Shown here in pieces: positions 8,525-17,675 of a stretch of DNA of 64,000 nucleotides (position 1 is its first letter; every line of letters starts with the position of its first letter). This stretch comes from Sinorhizobium fredii. GTDB lineage: Bacteria; Pseudomonadota; Alphaproteobacteria; Rhizobiales; Rhizobiaceae. The stretch is from assembly GCF_002944405.1 (NCBI RefSeq), contig NZ_CP024310.1:930001-994000 (forward strand), read 5' to 3'. A program made the translations under genes and the position numbers. Below the pieces are notes generated by a model. That model did not search any database, was not told where the DNA came from, and saw only the letters and a program-made list of their open reading frames with translations.

Positions 8525-10984
8525 TTATCGAGAGAGCCGGTTCAGTGCCTCGCGAAGCGTCGCGGCGGCCTCTTCCCGCTCGCCGGACGACATGAGGTCG
8601 GGCTCTGCATCAAGCTTCAGATGCGGGAGTTCCTTGTGAATCGCGTCGCAAGCGACGCTGAGATTGGCCCTAAAGTCGACGACTCGGAAGGTAGCGACCG
8701 GGTAGGCTAGGCCCTTGACCCGGACGCGTCCCACCTCCTCGCAATGGATCACATCCTGCACCTGCGCGAAGGTCTCGTAGGAAATCAGCACCGCGCCAGG
8801 CTCCGCTTCCTGCTCCAGTCGGGCGGTGAGATTCACGGCCCCGCCGATGATGGTATAGTCCATTCGATCTTCGCTGCCGAAATTGCCGACGGTGCAGTAG
8901 TCCGTGTGAATGCCTATTCGGCAGCGCAGCGGCGTCTCTATTCCGGCGCCGCGCCAAGTCTCGCCGAGTTCGGCCATCCGCTTCTGCATGGCAAGTGCCA
9001 TCGAAACGCAGGCGATGGCGTCCTCCTTCACGCCGCTCGTCTCCGGATCGCCGAAGAACATCAGGATGGCGTCGCCGACATACTTGTCGATCGTGGCGCC
9101 GAAGGACAGGGCGATCTTCGACATTTCTGTCAGGTATTGATTGAGGAGCTGAGTGAGTTCCTCCGATTCCATCTTGTCGGTCGTCTCGGTGAAACCGGCG
9201 ATGTCGGAGAAGCAGATCGTCAGTTTCTTGCGCTGGCTCGCGATGCTGACATCCTGCCGGCCGCTAAAGATCGAACTGTAGACCTGCGGGGCGAGGTATT
9301 TCGCCAGCTTGCTCGACAAGGCTTCGAGGGCGGCCGATTTTTCGGAAAGGTCCTGCTCGCGACGTTTCAGCTCCGTCACGTCGGAATAGACGGCCACCGT
9401 GCCGCCGCCCGAAATGCGGCGTTCGCTGATCTGCACCCAGCGATCCGGACCGCGCTGCTGCAGGATCGTTCCGACGGGATTGCGGTGCGCCGCGAGGCGC
9501 CGGGCGATCCACTCATCCTCCCGTCCGATGGCATCCTCGATCAGGCCGCGCTCCGCCGCGGCACGGATGATCGCCTCGAAATTCGTGCCGGAGACGACGG
9601 CGTCATCCATGCCCGGATAGAGTATCTCGCGATATCGGCTGTTGCAGAGGAGGAGCCGGTCCTCGCCATCATAGAGCGCGAAACCTTCGGAAATGCTCTC
9701 GATCGCGTCGATCAGGCGCTGGCGGGCTTCGGCGACGTCGCGCAGGTTCTTCTCTTCGACCTCGATCGCCGTGTCGCGGAAGACGCGCAACGCCTTGGCC
9801 ATCCGGCCGATCTCGTCGCGCCCGGTATCCGGCAGCGTCACACGCAGGTTGCCGGCGGCAATGGCGAGCATGCTGTGGCTGAGCCCGGCAAGACGGGCAA
9901 GCAGGTTACGGTCGACATAGAGCCAAACGATCATTACCGAACTCAGCAGGCTTAGCAGGGCGGAGCCGAGCACGATCGCGGTGCCATAGCGCCGCACGGT
10001 CGCGGCTTCGGCGCCCGCTTCGGAAATATCCCGTTTCGCCGCCGCCACGAGGCGATCCACGGCAAGCGTCAGCTTGCGCGAAAGCTGATCGTTTTCCGCC
10101 ACCAGCTTCTCGCCCTCTGCCAGGAGAGCAAGTTCTTCGCCGCGCGCGCCCGGAATGCTTGTTGGCCCGTCGATCAGCGCCTTGAACTCGTCGACGAGCT
10201 GACGGAAGCGCTTGCGCAATTGCTCGTCGAATTCGGGCGTGACGGCCTCCAGCGCGTTGACCGAGCGGTGCAGGGGAAACGAAAGCAGCGACAGGTCGCC
10301 CGGGGCCGGCACGACGGCAGCCTGCAAAAGCGTGTCGTTGATCGCCGCTATCTCGCGTTGCGCCGTTTGCTGCGGAATATAGGCGGCGATTGCCCGGGCG
10401 AGATCTCGCGTCGCCGCAGCTTCCGCTTCCGGCGACAGTGTCGGATCGACAGTCGCGGCCCGCCACCGCGGCACCTTGGAATTCATCACGAGAATGCCGG
10501 GCGCGACGAGCCGCTGGCTGGCATTGGTCGTCGCCGACAGGCGGCGCAGAAGCTCCTCCTTTCGGGCCACGGCGTCGAGACGCGCGGTCACGAGACCATT
10601 GAGGGCGTTCAGGTTGCGCCGCAGCCCCACTGCCGCCGCTTCGATTTCGGCAACGACCGCCGAGCTGAGCGCCGTTCCCCTCAAGGCGGCAAGCAATTCC
10701 TCCAGGCGCGTCATCTCGCTGCCGATCGCCGCTGATACCTCGGCGTGCCGGGCCTGGCTGCTCGATGCAAGCACGGCGGGAGCGGTGGCGGCGACGCGCT
10801 CGGCTTGGCGGGAGAGTTCGAGAGATAGAAGGGCGGACGGGGCCCGGCGCTCCGTTACCCGTTCGAGCACCTGGCCGAGCTGGAGAAAGGCGTATAGCGC
10901 GCCAGCGGTCGCAAGCACGGCGAAGGCACTGATGCCGAAGAAGGCGAGCAGCAGACGACCGCGAATGCCGAGACGATCAAACAT
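8525..10984 (-). CDS. Membrane-bound class III adenylate cyclase with HAMP and PAS domains
   Basis: 819 residues. TM1 is at about 10-32, a long, mostly helical extracytoplasmic sensor region runs to about 335, TM2 spans about 335-357, then come HAMP (360-410), a PAS domain (about 420-540, beginning [15 protein letters not shown]), a short coiled linker and the cyclase domain (590-745). Catalytic features are intact: metal-binding Asp in FSDIAGF and in [14 protein letters not shown], and the Asn/Arg pair in NLTARLE. Lys (KYVGD) and Asp (MDYTIIG) at the base-recognition sites point to ATP rather than GTP. It makes cAMP in response to an unknown periplasmic or PAS-sensed signal. Rhizobia carry many such cyclases. 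Transcribed alone on the minus strand. Confidence 0.9.
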   Translation of the reverse strand: MFDRLGIRGRLLLAFFGISAFAVLATAGALYAFLQLGQVLERVTERRAPSALLSLELSRQAERVAATAPAVLASSSQARHAEVSAAIGSEMTRLEELLAALRGTALSSAVVAEIEAAAVGLRRNLNALNGLVTARLDAVARKEELLRRLSATTNASQRLVAPGILVMNSKVPRWRAATVDPTLSPEAEAAATRDLARAIAAYIPQQTAQREIAAINDTLLQAAVVPAPGDLSLLSFPLHRSVNALEAVTPEFDEQLRKRFRQLVDEFKALIDGPTSIPGARGEELALLAEGEKLVAENDQLSRKLTLAVDRLVAAAKRDISEAGAEAATVRRYGTAIVLGSALLSLLSSVMIVWLYVDRNLLARLAGLSHSMLAIAAGNLRVTLPDTGRDEIGRMAKALRVFRDTAIEVEEKNLRDVAEARQRLIDAIESISEGFALYDGEDRLLLCNSRYREILYPGMDDAVVSGTNFEAIIRAAAERGLIEDAIGREDEWIARRLAAHRNPVGTILQQRGPDRWVQISERRISGGGTVAVYSDVTELKRREQDLSEKSAALEALSSKLAKYLAPQVYSSIFSGRQDVSIASQRKKLTICFSDIAGFTETTDKMESEELTQLLNQYLTEMSKIALSFGATIDKYVGDAILMFFGDPETSGVKEDAIACVSMALAMQKRMAELGETWRGAGIETPLRCRIGIHTDYCTVGNFGSEDRMDYTIIGGAVNLTARLEQEAEPGAVLISYETFAQVQDVIHCEEVGRVRVKGLAYPVATFRVVDFRANLSVACDAIHKELPHLKLDAEPDLMSSGEREEAAATLREALNRLSR

Positions 10985-11068
10985 CGCGGCCCCTCGCTCC
11001 GGCTGAGGCGGTCAACATCGTCCGCACGGATTTCTTCTCAGATGCGTGCTGCTGCGGTGAGCCGCCAG

Positions 11069-12163
11069 TTACTCCAGCGGCACGTACTCGCCACCCTTCC
11101 AAATATACCATACCCAGTTCTGAACGGTGAGGTCGCCCTTCTCGTCGAAATCGATCCGGCCGAGCACCGTATCGAACGCGTGGTTGCGCAGCGCCGCGAT
11201 GACTTTCGGCGGTTCCAGCGACCCCGCTTTACGGACCGCCTGCGCCCAAACTTCGGCGGCGCCGTAGCTGTGCAACGTCCAGGAGTCGGGCTCGAAATTC
11301 TCCGCCCGGAAGCGCTCGACGACCTCAGCCGCCTCGGCATTGCGACGCGGGTCGGCGACGAAGGTAAAGAGTGTTCCTTCGGCAGCGGGGCCGGCGATCA
11401 GGCCGAAGGCCTCGGTTGCAGTGTCGTCACCGGAAATCACCTGCACCGGAAAGGCGCGCTCGCGCGCTGCACGAACCATGAGCGCCGCTTCCGTGTGATA
11501 ACCGCCGAGATAGAGCACCGTGATACCTGCCCTTTGCAAATCCGCGATCTCGGCCGAGTAGTCGTCCTTCCCCGGTTCGTAGCTCTGATAGATCGCCTCG
11601 TTGACGCCGCGCTTATTCAACTGCTTCTTCGTCTCTTCGGCGAGACCCTTGCCGTAGGTCGTGTCGTCGTGAAGGATTGCGATCTTTTTGGTTCCCCACT
11701 GATCGGCCAGGTAGTTGCCGGCCTTCAAGCCCTGGGCATCGTCCCGACTGCAGACCCGGAAGACGTTGGCATGGCCTTGCTCGGTCAGGGCCGGATTGGT
11801 CGAGGACGGCGAAATCTGCAGCACGCCGGCCGCGGCGTAGATTTTGGAGGCGGGGATCGAAGCGCCCGAGCAGTAATGGCCGACGACGAAGACCGCACGG
11901 TCGGCGACGAGCTTCCGGGCGGCCGCAACGGCCTGCTGTGGATCGCAGAAATCATCCGCCACGATCAATCGAACCTGCTCGCCGAGGACGCCGCCGGCGG
12001 CATTGATCTCCGCGACTGCCATCTCCGCGCCGCGCTTCAACTGGGTGCCGGTCCAGGCGAGTTTGCCACTCATCGGGCCGGCAACACCGATCAGAACTTC
12101 CGCTTGAGCCGGAAAGCTGAGAGCAAGGGCAACGGCGGCAGCAAGGGCGAGAGGTCGGCGCAT
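11069..12163 (-). CDS. Branched-chain amino-acid-type ABC transporter substrate-binding protein
   Basis: About 364 residues from the ATG at 12163 (MRRPLALA), which gives a clean signal peptide ending PAQA-EVL; a longer start at 12181 adds six residues before it. The body is a Leu/Ile/Val-binding-protein fold (periplasmic binding protein type I): VLIGVAGPMSGKLAWTG, then GAEMAVAEINAAGGVLG, then the DxxCDPQQAVAAA region. It should bind an amino acid or related ligand in the periplasm. No LivHMGF permease or ATPase genes are next to it, so it is an orphan that must share a transporter encoded elsewhere or act as a sensor input. Confidence 0.85.
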   Translation of the reverse strand: MRRPLALAAAVALALSFPAQAEVLIGVAGPMSGKLAWTGTQLKRGAEMAVAEINAAGGVLGEQVRLIVADDFCDPQQAVAAARKLVADRAVFVVGHYCSGASIPASKIYAAAGVLQISPSSTNPALTEQGHANVFRVCSRDDAQGLKAGNYLADQWGTKKIAILHDDTTYGKGLAEETKKQLNKRGVNEAIYQSYEPGKDDYSAEIADLQRAGITVLYLGGYHTEAALMVRAARERAFPVQVISGDDTATEAFGLIAGPAAEGTLFTFVADPRRNAEAAEVVERFRAENFEPDSWTLHSYGAAEVWAQAVRKAGSLEPPKVIAALRNHAFDTVLGRIDFDEKGDLTVQNWVWYIWKGGEYVPLE

Positions 12164-12254
12164 GAACACCTCCGCCTGCAATATACTCTTGATGCGCCGG
12201 TGCGGCTACGTGTGGTGGCGAAAGGTTGCGTGCCGCTTGAGCATGCCGGGACGT

Positions 12255-12689
12255 TCAGCAGTTGATCGGCGTCCCGTCCGCAACGTGAGCCCAATATTGC
12301 GGCAGCTCATCGTTGATCGTGTACCAGGGTGCCTTCGAGCCGACGAAAATGTGCTCGCTCGGCCGGATTGCCGGTTCGTCGGCGAGCGGACCGAGCGCGA
12401 CATGCACATAGGCGCCATCGCGGACCACCGAATAGAGAAAGGAGCCGCATTTGCCACAGCGGGCGTTGTGCGCGTTCTCCTCGCCGTAGGTTTGGAGATG
12501 GTCTGCCCCTTTGGTGACGGTGAACTTCTCGCGCTCGATGCCGGCAAACGGCTTGAAGGCGGACGCGGTCGCCCGCCGGCAATCCGCGCAATGGCAGTTT
12601 GCGGCATAGCGGAATTCGTCGGCGACGACAAAGTGGACGGCGCCGCAGAGGCACCGTCCGGCTAGCATGCGAACGCTCTGGTCTGTCAT
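12255..12689 (-). CDS. GFA family protein (glutathione-dependent formaldehyde-activating enzyme-like)
   Basis: 144 residues from the ATG at 12689, preceded by GAGGAG; a longer frame upstream lacks a good site. The fold is a small zinc-binding beta protein: CLCGAVHF near the N terminus, CHCADCRR, and CGKCGSFLY, giving the usual Cys ligands for two zinc sites. Family members were named for S-hydroxymethylglutathione formation, but most have no proven activity. It lies 28 nt after the VOC gene on the same strand and is probably cotranscribed with it; both families are associated with glutathione or aldehyde detoxification (inference). Confidence 0.8.
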   Translation of the reverse strand: MTDQSVRMLAGRCLCGAVHFVVADEFRYAANCHCADCRRATASAFKPFAGIEREKFTVTKGADHLQTYGEENAHNARCGKCGSFLYSVVRDGAYVHVALGPLADEPAIRPSEHIFVGSKAPWYTINDELPQYWAHVADGTPINC

Positions 12690-12717
12690 GATGCTCCTCG
12701 TATCCTTGCGGCTTGCG

Positions 12718-13149
12718 TTACTGAGGTGAATTGCAAGGCGGATCAAATGGCTCCTGGGTCGACGCAAGTTCCTGAGCGATCTCCCAAACATGCCCCGACG
12801 GATCCGCAAAGGCGGCGGTGCGGCGTCCCCAAGGGCGATCGATCGGGCCGTTAAGCAGTCTCACGCCTCGACCCTCCAGGCTGGCGCAGGCGGCGTCTAC
12901 ATCCGCGACCCTGATCGTGAGCAGGATACGCGCGCCCGAACTCGCCGACGCCACCGGCAAAGGTTCGATCAGTTCCGGCGCCTGCGATGCGTGAAGCAGA
13001 TTGATCATGGCGCCCTCGAACTTCAGTACGCAGGAGACGTCATCCTGGTACACGATTTCCGGCTCAAAAGCCTTCCTGTAAAAGGCCTTTGCCTCGCCGA
13101 GATCATCCACAAAAAGGGTCACGACTTCGAGCGCAACAAACAATGACAA
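12718..13149 (-). CDS. VOC (glyoxalase/bleomycin-resistance) family protein
   Basis: 143 residues forming paired beta-alpha-beta-beta-beta motifs: LEVVTLFVDDLGEAKAFYRK at the N terminus and DPSGHVWEIAQEL near the C terminus. The start is a TTG at 13149 behind an AGGAGG Shine-Dalgarno about 5 nt away. Metal ligands are incomplete compared with glyoxalase I, so it may be a resistance or binding protein rather than an enzyme. A 15-bp perfect hairpin sits in the leader, some 20 nt upstream of the start (13170-13210). It heads a probable two-gene unit with the GFA gene. Confidence 0.75.
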   Translation of the reverse strand: MSLFVALEVVTLFVDDLGEAKAFYRKAFEPEIVYQDDVSCVLKFEGAMINLLHASQAPELIEPLPVASASSGARILLTIRVADVDAACASLEGRGVRLLNGPIDRPWGRRTAAFADPSGHVWEIAQELASTQEPFDPPCNSPQ

Positions 13150-13169
13150 GAATTCCTCCTCTTATGTAC

Positions 13170-13210
13170 TTGGAGTTGCCGACCTGAACGTGATCGGTCG
13201 GCAACTCCAA
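13170..13210 (-). promoter_or_regulatory. 15-bp perfect inverted repeat in the VOC gene leader
   Basis: Left arm TTGGAGTTGCCGACC at 13170-13184 and its exact complement at 13196-13210 flank an 11 nt loop. It stands between the cupin stop (13381) and the VOC start (13149), both minus strand, with no T-run after it. It could be an operator, an RNA structure in the 5' leader, or a weak terminator for the cupin gene. Confidence 0.5.
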
Positions 13211-13380
13211 GACGCAGCCGCAGCCTCCATTCCGACAAGGAGAGTGAAATCTTCCGCAAAGAATAGCGGATTTCAAGGCTGCAGATGTGAGGAGAACTTC
13301 CTCAGGTCAAGACGCTCCGCGCGGGGCAGGGGTGCGCGGCCAGCCGAAGGGCCGGTGCGAGGCGGATGCGACCTTTCCAA

Positions 13381-13860
13381 TCAGACCAGCGGCGCTCCAA
13401 TGATATCGATGCCGTTCGCGCTGCAGCACCGTGTCAGGGCAGCGATCATTTCCGGTGTCGGCGCCGACTGCGGCGGCAATTCCGGCCGATCGGCCGGGCG
13501 GCCCATCCGGCGCAGCAGTGTTTCGAAGTCCGAACCGCGGGTAATCGTCAGACACCGGGCCCCGCCGCCCGATTCGACGCGGAAGGTGTGGGCGAGGCCC
13601 TTCGGCGCAACAACCGTGTCGCCGGCAACGGCAATCCGCTCGCGGCCATCGATGTGAAAACGCATTCGGCCCTCGAGGATGTGAAAGACTTCGTCTTCCC
13701 GGCGATGCACGTGCAGTGGCGGAGAATCCCCGTAGGGCATCTGGTGCTCGACCATGCAGATGCCGTCGTTCCCCTTGCTCGAGGAGACGTGGATCGCGAC
13801 GAGCGTGTTGTTGAACCAGAAGAGTTCCTTGCCTTCTGAGGTGTCGCTAGTGATTGACAT
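13381..13860 (-). CDS. Cupin-domain protein
   Basis: 159 residues. A single cupin barrel with the first motif PPLHVHRREDEVFHILEG (two His and a Glu as metal ligands) and a second motif around GDTVVAPKGLAHTFRV, whose His completes the site. The C-terminal tail after about residue 115 is helical and resembles quercetin-2,3-dioxygenase-like cupins. ATG at 13860 has AAGGAG about 9 nt upstream. It is divergent from the LysR gene at 13963 with about 100 nt between, so it is the likely regulatory target of that LysR protein. Substrate unknown. Confidence 0.8.
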   Translation of the reverse strand: MSITSDTSEGKELFWFNNTLVAIHVSSSKGNDGICMVEHQMPYGDSPPLHVHRREDEVFHILEGRMRFHIDGRERIAVAGDTVVAPKGLAHTFRVESGGGARCLTITRGSDFETLLRRMGRPADRPELPPQSAPTPEMIAALTRCCSANGIDIIGAPLV

Positions 13861-13962
13861 AGCGGCTTGCTCCTTTGCCTTATGTGACGTGGCGTCGCGG
13901 GTGACTTACCGGCCGACCGGGTCGAGCGGAAATCGAATGATCGTATGGGGCGAATTGACGGG

Positions 13963-14913
13963 ATGAATTTAAATGCTCTGGACCTCAATCTGGTGCGGGT
14001 GCTCGATGCCCTGCTGCGGGAAAGAAGCGTCACCCGCGCCGGCGATCGGATCGGCTTGAGCCAGCCTGCCGTCAGCGCGGCACTCAACCGCTTGCGTCAC
14101 GCGCTCAATGATCAGTTGTTTGTCCGGCGCGGCAACGAGATGGTGCCGACGCCCCGGGCGGAGAGCCTGGCGGAGCCGGTGCGGGTGGCGCTGCGCGAAA
14201 TCGAACGCGTTTTTCACTCAGCCAAGAGGTTCGAGCCTGCGGAGCTTGAGCGCACCTTCACGCTGATGGGGGCCGATTTCTTTTCTATGCTGCTGATGCC
14301 GTCCCTGGCAGCGCGCATCACGCACACGGCGCCTGCCGTGTCACTCCGTTTTCTCGACAGCGCGCGCGGCGATGTCGCACGGCTGCTTCAGGACGACGAG
14401 GTCGACGCGGCGCTCGAGCGGCCGCTGGAGGTGCCCGACTGGGTCTCGAGTGCCCTTCTCTTTCACTCACCCTTTGCGATCATCGCAGCCAAGGACAATA
14501 TCGCGATCGGCCGGGCTGGGATCGGCGAGAATGGACTTCTGCCGATCGAAATCTTCTGCGAACTTCCGCATGCCATCCGCTCGATCGACGGTTCGATGTC
14601 GGGCTTTACTGACGATGCCCTCGCCAAGATCGGGCGGGCGCGCCGCGTGAGCCTGGCTTTGCCGCACTTCCAGGCCGTGGCGTTGGCCGTGGCAAGCGGG
14701 AATTACCTCGCCGCTGTTCCTCGCCAATTCGCAGTTTCGGCCGCGCGGAGCCTGCTGATTGCCATCTATGAGCCACCGCTTACGATCCCCGTTCCGGAGA
14801 TCAGGATGTATTGGCACGCCCGTCACGACGACGAGCCGCCGCATCGCTGGCTGCGCGGTCAGATCCTCGGGACCGTCGACATCCTCGGATTCCCCGAAGC
14901 GGGAGTCGCGTGA
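13963..14913 (+). CDS. LysR-family transcriptional regulator
   Basis: About 316 residues from the ATG at 13963 (MNLNALDLNLV), the usual LysR opening; an in-frame ATG at 13945 would add six residues. The N-terminal winged helix-turn-helix is clear (RSVTRAGDRIGLSQPAVSAA, then LNRLRHALNDQLFVRR). The rest is a periplasmic-binding-protein-like effector domain of the NodD/NahR/LinR subgroup, which typically responds to aromatic or phenolic compounds. It is divergent from the cupin gene and probably autoregulates from the shared gap. Its 3' end is 3 nt from the convergent antiporter gene. Confidence 0.88.
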   Translation: MNLNALDLNLVRVLDALLRERSVTRAGDRIGLSQPAVSAALNRLRHALNDQLFVRRGNEMVPTPRAESLAEPVRVALREIERVFHSAKRFEPAELERTFTLMGADFFSMLLMPSLAARITHTAPAVSLRFLDSARGDVARLLQDDEVDAALERPLEVPDWVSSALLFHSPFAIIAAKDNIAIGRAGIGENGLLPIEIFCELPHAIRSIDGSMSGFTDDALAKIGRARRVSLALPHFQAVALAVASGNYLAAVPRQFAVSAARSLLIAIYEPPLTIPVPEIRMYWHARHDDEPPHRWLRGQILGTVDILGFPEAGVA

Positions 14914-14915
14914 GA

Positions 14916-16208
14916 TCAATCGGATAGGGCTGCACTCCCGGACTTGGTCTTCGCACGCATTGCTTCGTCGGCCTTGCCGATATTTTTGCGCCGCCTGTCG
15001 AGCCAGTGCATCGCCGGGGTGACAGTGAGCCCGTGCGTAACGATGGAAATCAGCACGATCAAGGCGACGGCGGACCACATGACGTCGACCTCTTCGAAAC
15101 GCGCCACCCCGGTGGCAAAGGCGAGATAGTAGATCGAGCCCAGGCCGCGGATCCCGAAGACGGCGATCGCCGCCCTTTCACCCTTTGGCAAGGTCGATGG
15201 CAGGCTCACCCATCCGGTGGCCGGCCGGGCAATGGCCAGGACGAAGAGGGCAAAGGCGACCACGCGCCAATCGAGGTCGACAATGAAGTGTCCGAGGCTG
15301 ACGGCGGCGCCGAAGCAGACGAGAAGCACCATCATCAGGAGCCTTTCGATCTGCTCGGAGAAGTCGTGCAGTTCCTTGTGAAATTCGTGGTGTCGCTCGA
15401 CGGTGCGGAAGGAGAGCGCGGCCACGAACACGGCGACGAATCCATAGCCGTGGACGAGTTCCGTCAGGCTGTAGGCGAGGCAGGTGATCCCCAAGGCGAC
15501 GAAACCGTCGCCCGTGCGCACGAGCGCAGCGCCCTTCGGAAGGCGAAACGTGGCAAAGCCGAGCGCCTTGCCGACAATCCATCCCATCACGATGCCGGCG
15601 AAGAGCCGCCAGGTGACATCCAGCAGCAGCCACCCGGCGAACCAGTCCGGCTCATCGGAGGCGAGTGCGATCGCAATTGCCAAATACACGAACGGAAAGC
15701 TCAGGCCGTCGTTCAAGCCGGCTTCGGACGTCAGCGCGAACCGAACTTCGTCCTCGGTTCCCGTCTCCGGCGGTCCTACCTGGACATCGCTCGCCAGGAC
15801 CGGGTCGGTTGGTGCCAGGCAGGCGGCGAGCAGAATGGCGGAAGCTGCTCCAAGACCGAGTATCAGCGAGGCGCCGGCGGCCATCACGGCGATCCCCAGC
15901 GGCATCGCAATGCCCAGGAGCCGCCAGGTGAGAGCCCAGTTGCGCAGGCCGATCGGCCGGTCGATCTTCAGTCCGGCACCCATCAGCGCGACGATGACGG
16001 TGAACTCCGTCATATGCTCGATGACGAGCCGACTGTCGAACGAGCCGAGATCGACGACCGGTCTGAGTATAGTGTGTCCGGCCAGGGCGCCGATGGCGAT
16101 GCAGAAGATGGGCAGTGAAAGCGGCAGGCGGCGAAACGCCATGGGAATCCAGGCGGTCAGCAGGATGACCAGCCCAAACAGCCCAAGCGTTATGTCGTAG
16201 TGCTCCAT
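14916..16208 (-). CDS. Cation:proton antiporter, NhaP/CPA1 type
   Basis: 430 residues with about 12 hydrophobic segments. The ion-binding signature is present in LAPTDPVLASDVQVG (conserved Asp in the TDP motif) and in TSEAGLNDGLSFPF (the ND motif with its Asp), both typical of CPA1 sodium or potassium/proton exchangers. It should exchange monovalent cations for protons across the inner membrane, contributing to pH or salt homeostasis. ATG at 16208 with GAGAGG about 8 nt upstream. No C-terminal TrkA-type regulatory domain is present. Confidence 0.88.
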   Translation of the reverse strand: MEHYDITLGLFGLVILLTAWIPMAFRRLPLSLPIFCIAIGALAGHTILRPVVDLGSFDSRLVIEHMTEFTVIVALMGAGLKIDRPIGLRNWALTWRLLGIAMPLGIAVMAAGASLILGLGAASAILLAACLAPTDPVLASDVQVGPPETGTEDEVRFALTSEAGLNDGLSFPFVYLAIAIALASDEPDWFAGWLLLDVTWRLFAGIVMGWIVGKALGFATFRLPKGAALVRTGDGFVALGITCLAYSLTELVHGYGFVAVFVAALSFRTVERHHEFHKELHDFSEQIERLLMMVLLVCFGAAVSLGHFIVDLDWRVVAFALFVLAIARPATGWVSLPSTLPKGERAAIAVFGIRGLGSIYYLAFATGVARFEEVDVMWSAVALIVLISIVTHGLTVTPAMHWLDRRRKNIGKADEAMRAKTKSGSAALSD

Positions 16209-16452
16209 CCGCGGTACCTCTCAGTCGATCAACGCTGGGGCTGGATCGAGATCGAAGGTCACGAGGGGATTTGTGGGCATGATAGCTCCGAAAGACGCGC
16301 AGCAAGATCGTAAAAAACGCGTCTGCCGCGTCTGACGTTCCCGTCGACCACGATCAACGGTCATTGATGCGCAACATCTGGAATCCGAAGCTTGGCGCAC
16401 CAATATCATTGCATGAGCAACAAACCTGCTTTGATCGGAGGGTCAAAGGGAA

Positions 16453-16680
16453 ATGCATATGCGCTTTTCGGATCTCGCCATTGACGACCCTGAAATCTCG
16501 ATGCTCCGGCGCGTTCATGTCTATGCTTGCTCCTCCAGGGAGCTGGAGCCGGAAAGTGAAGAGGGTGCTAAAATAGGCAGGATGCTTTTTCACCTATACC
16601 AGCAAGGCGTAAGGAGCGAAATCGCCCTGATGCGGATGTTAACGACGGGCGACGCGACACCCGAAATGATCAACGACTAG
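16453..16680 (+). CDS. Small hypothetical protein, paralogue of the one at 37758
   Basis: 75 residues, soluble, with no signal peptide or membrane segment. The second half (EEGAKIGRMLFHLYQQGVRSE and then IALMRML) forms a probable amphipathic helix pair and closely resembles the C-terminal part of the small protein at 37758-37967 (NEIAARLIRIYQSGVRD, VAMLKKL). Start ATG at 16453 with GGAGG and AGGGA upstream. Function is unknown; I do not recognise a named family. Proteins of this size with this helix pair may be DNA- or protein-binding regulators, but nothing in the sequence proves it. Confidence 0.65.
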   Translation: MHMRFSDLAIDDPEISMLRRVHVYACSSRELEPESEEGAKIGRMLFHLYQQGVRSEIALMRMLTTGDATPEMIND

Positions 16681-16826
16681 CGGTTGATCTTCGCCTTGTT
16701 CGGGCGCTCGACCGCGGGGGCGAGACATCTCGTTGCCTGCATTCGGGAACCTGCTGCGGCCTTGCGTGAACAATTGTGGTGTTGAAGCGTTTTTCTTGAA
16801 CCTCGCAACGATGTGGAGGATCGGGC

Positions 16827-16931
16827 ATGCGTCGCGATATGCAGCGTTACATGATGATCGAACTGATCGCCCTTTTCGCTGCGCTTGCCGTGGTCGCGGC
16901 GGTGATGGTGGTCACCCTGCTTCCGGGCTGA
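16827..16931 (+). CDS. Very small single-pass membrane protein
   Basis: 34 residues (MRRDMQRYMM followed by IELIALFAALAVVAAVMVV and a short tail). A positively charged N terminus precedes one clear transmembrane helix, so the N terminus should stay in the cytoplasm. A GGAGG site lies 7 nt before the ATG, which is what makes this short frame credible. Function unknown. It stands alone between the small paralogue and the GcrA-like gene. Confidence 0.55.
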   Translation: MRRDMQRYMMIELIALFAALAVVAAVMVVTLLPG

Positions 16932-17081
16932 CGCCTGTCGATGGGCGGGCGGAAGGTTGGCCGGCGGAGGCTTGGACTTGTCGACTGAGCCGCACCGTTG
17001 GCAAGATCGCCCTTCCGATCAAGTGAGCCTCTAGAAACCCCTGAGTTGGGCCAGAGGAAAAGAGGGCAACGCCAAATACCG

Positions 17082-17318
17082 ATGACTGAGCACCAGAGAG
17101 AGTTTTCCCCTGCGAACGAGTATGACGTGCGGCGACTGCCATTCGCAAAGCGCCTCGAGGATCTATTGCCCGGCGATTGCATCTGGCCCATCAACAGCGG
17201 TGGACCCTATCTCTTCTGCGCCGCCAAGGCCGTCGGCAAATACTGTCCCCATCACAAGACAAGGCTGATACATAAGCGCGGCAGCGGTCATGCCACGAAT
17301 GAACCGCAAACCCGTTAG
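17082..17318 (+). CDS. Miniature GcrA-like protein
   Basis: 78 residues from the ATG at 17082 (MTEHQREF). The C-terminal half carries the pattern of the GcrA C-terminal region: a CxWP motif (GDCIWPIN), then a YLFC and a YCPHH with Cys/His spacing resembling a small metal site. Full GcrA cell-cycle regulators are roughly 170 residues and have an N-terminal helix-turn-helix that binds methylated DNA; that part is absent here. It could act as a sigma-factor-binding modulator without its own DNA reader (inference), or be a relic. Its last 4 bases overlap the convergent small membrane protein gene. Confidence 0.6.
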   Translation: MTEHQREFSPANEYDVRRLPFAKRLEDLLPGDCIWPINSGGPYLFCAAKAVGKYCPHHKTRLIHKRGSGHATNEPQTR

Positions 17319-17515
17319 GATCGATTGTTCTTGTCTCCGCTGGCGCTTGGCGGGTTAGGGTCGATCGTCTTCACGCCGTCGGCATTGACTTTCGTGTCTT
17401 CGATACGCGTTGCATTGCTTGTCGGAAAGCGGTCGACGTAGAAATAGAACAGTGCGCTGGCGAGGATGATGATGGCGGCGCCGATCAGCGCGAAACGCTC
17501 CCAATTTCTGTTCAT
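17315..17515 (-). CDS. Small single-pass membrane protein
   Basis: 66 residues. A short basic N terminus (MNRNWERF) is followed by one transmembrane helix (ALIGAAIIILASALFYFYV) and a polar tail of about 38 residues that should lie in the periplasm. ATG at 17515 has GGGAG 8 nt upstream. Function unknown; such proteins are common in rhizobial genomes. It is convergent with the GcrA-like gene (4 bases of overlap). Confidence 0.6.
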   Translation of the reverse strand: MNRNWERFALIGAAIIILASALFYFYVDRFPTSNATRIEDTKVNADGVKTIDPNPPSASGDKNNRS

Positions 17516-17675
17516 GTCTGCATCTCCCGTCCAGTATCGAACAAAACTGCGGCAGGGGGCGATTGTTCCGGGACGGCGCGCGGCGACTGGTCAAATCCTC
17601 GGCGCGCTGGAACAAGGAAGTTCCCCGAAAGTTGGGCGCTAGCTTAGGATCGAGAGTAACACCGGACATGCCTCG

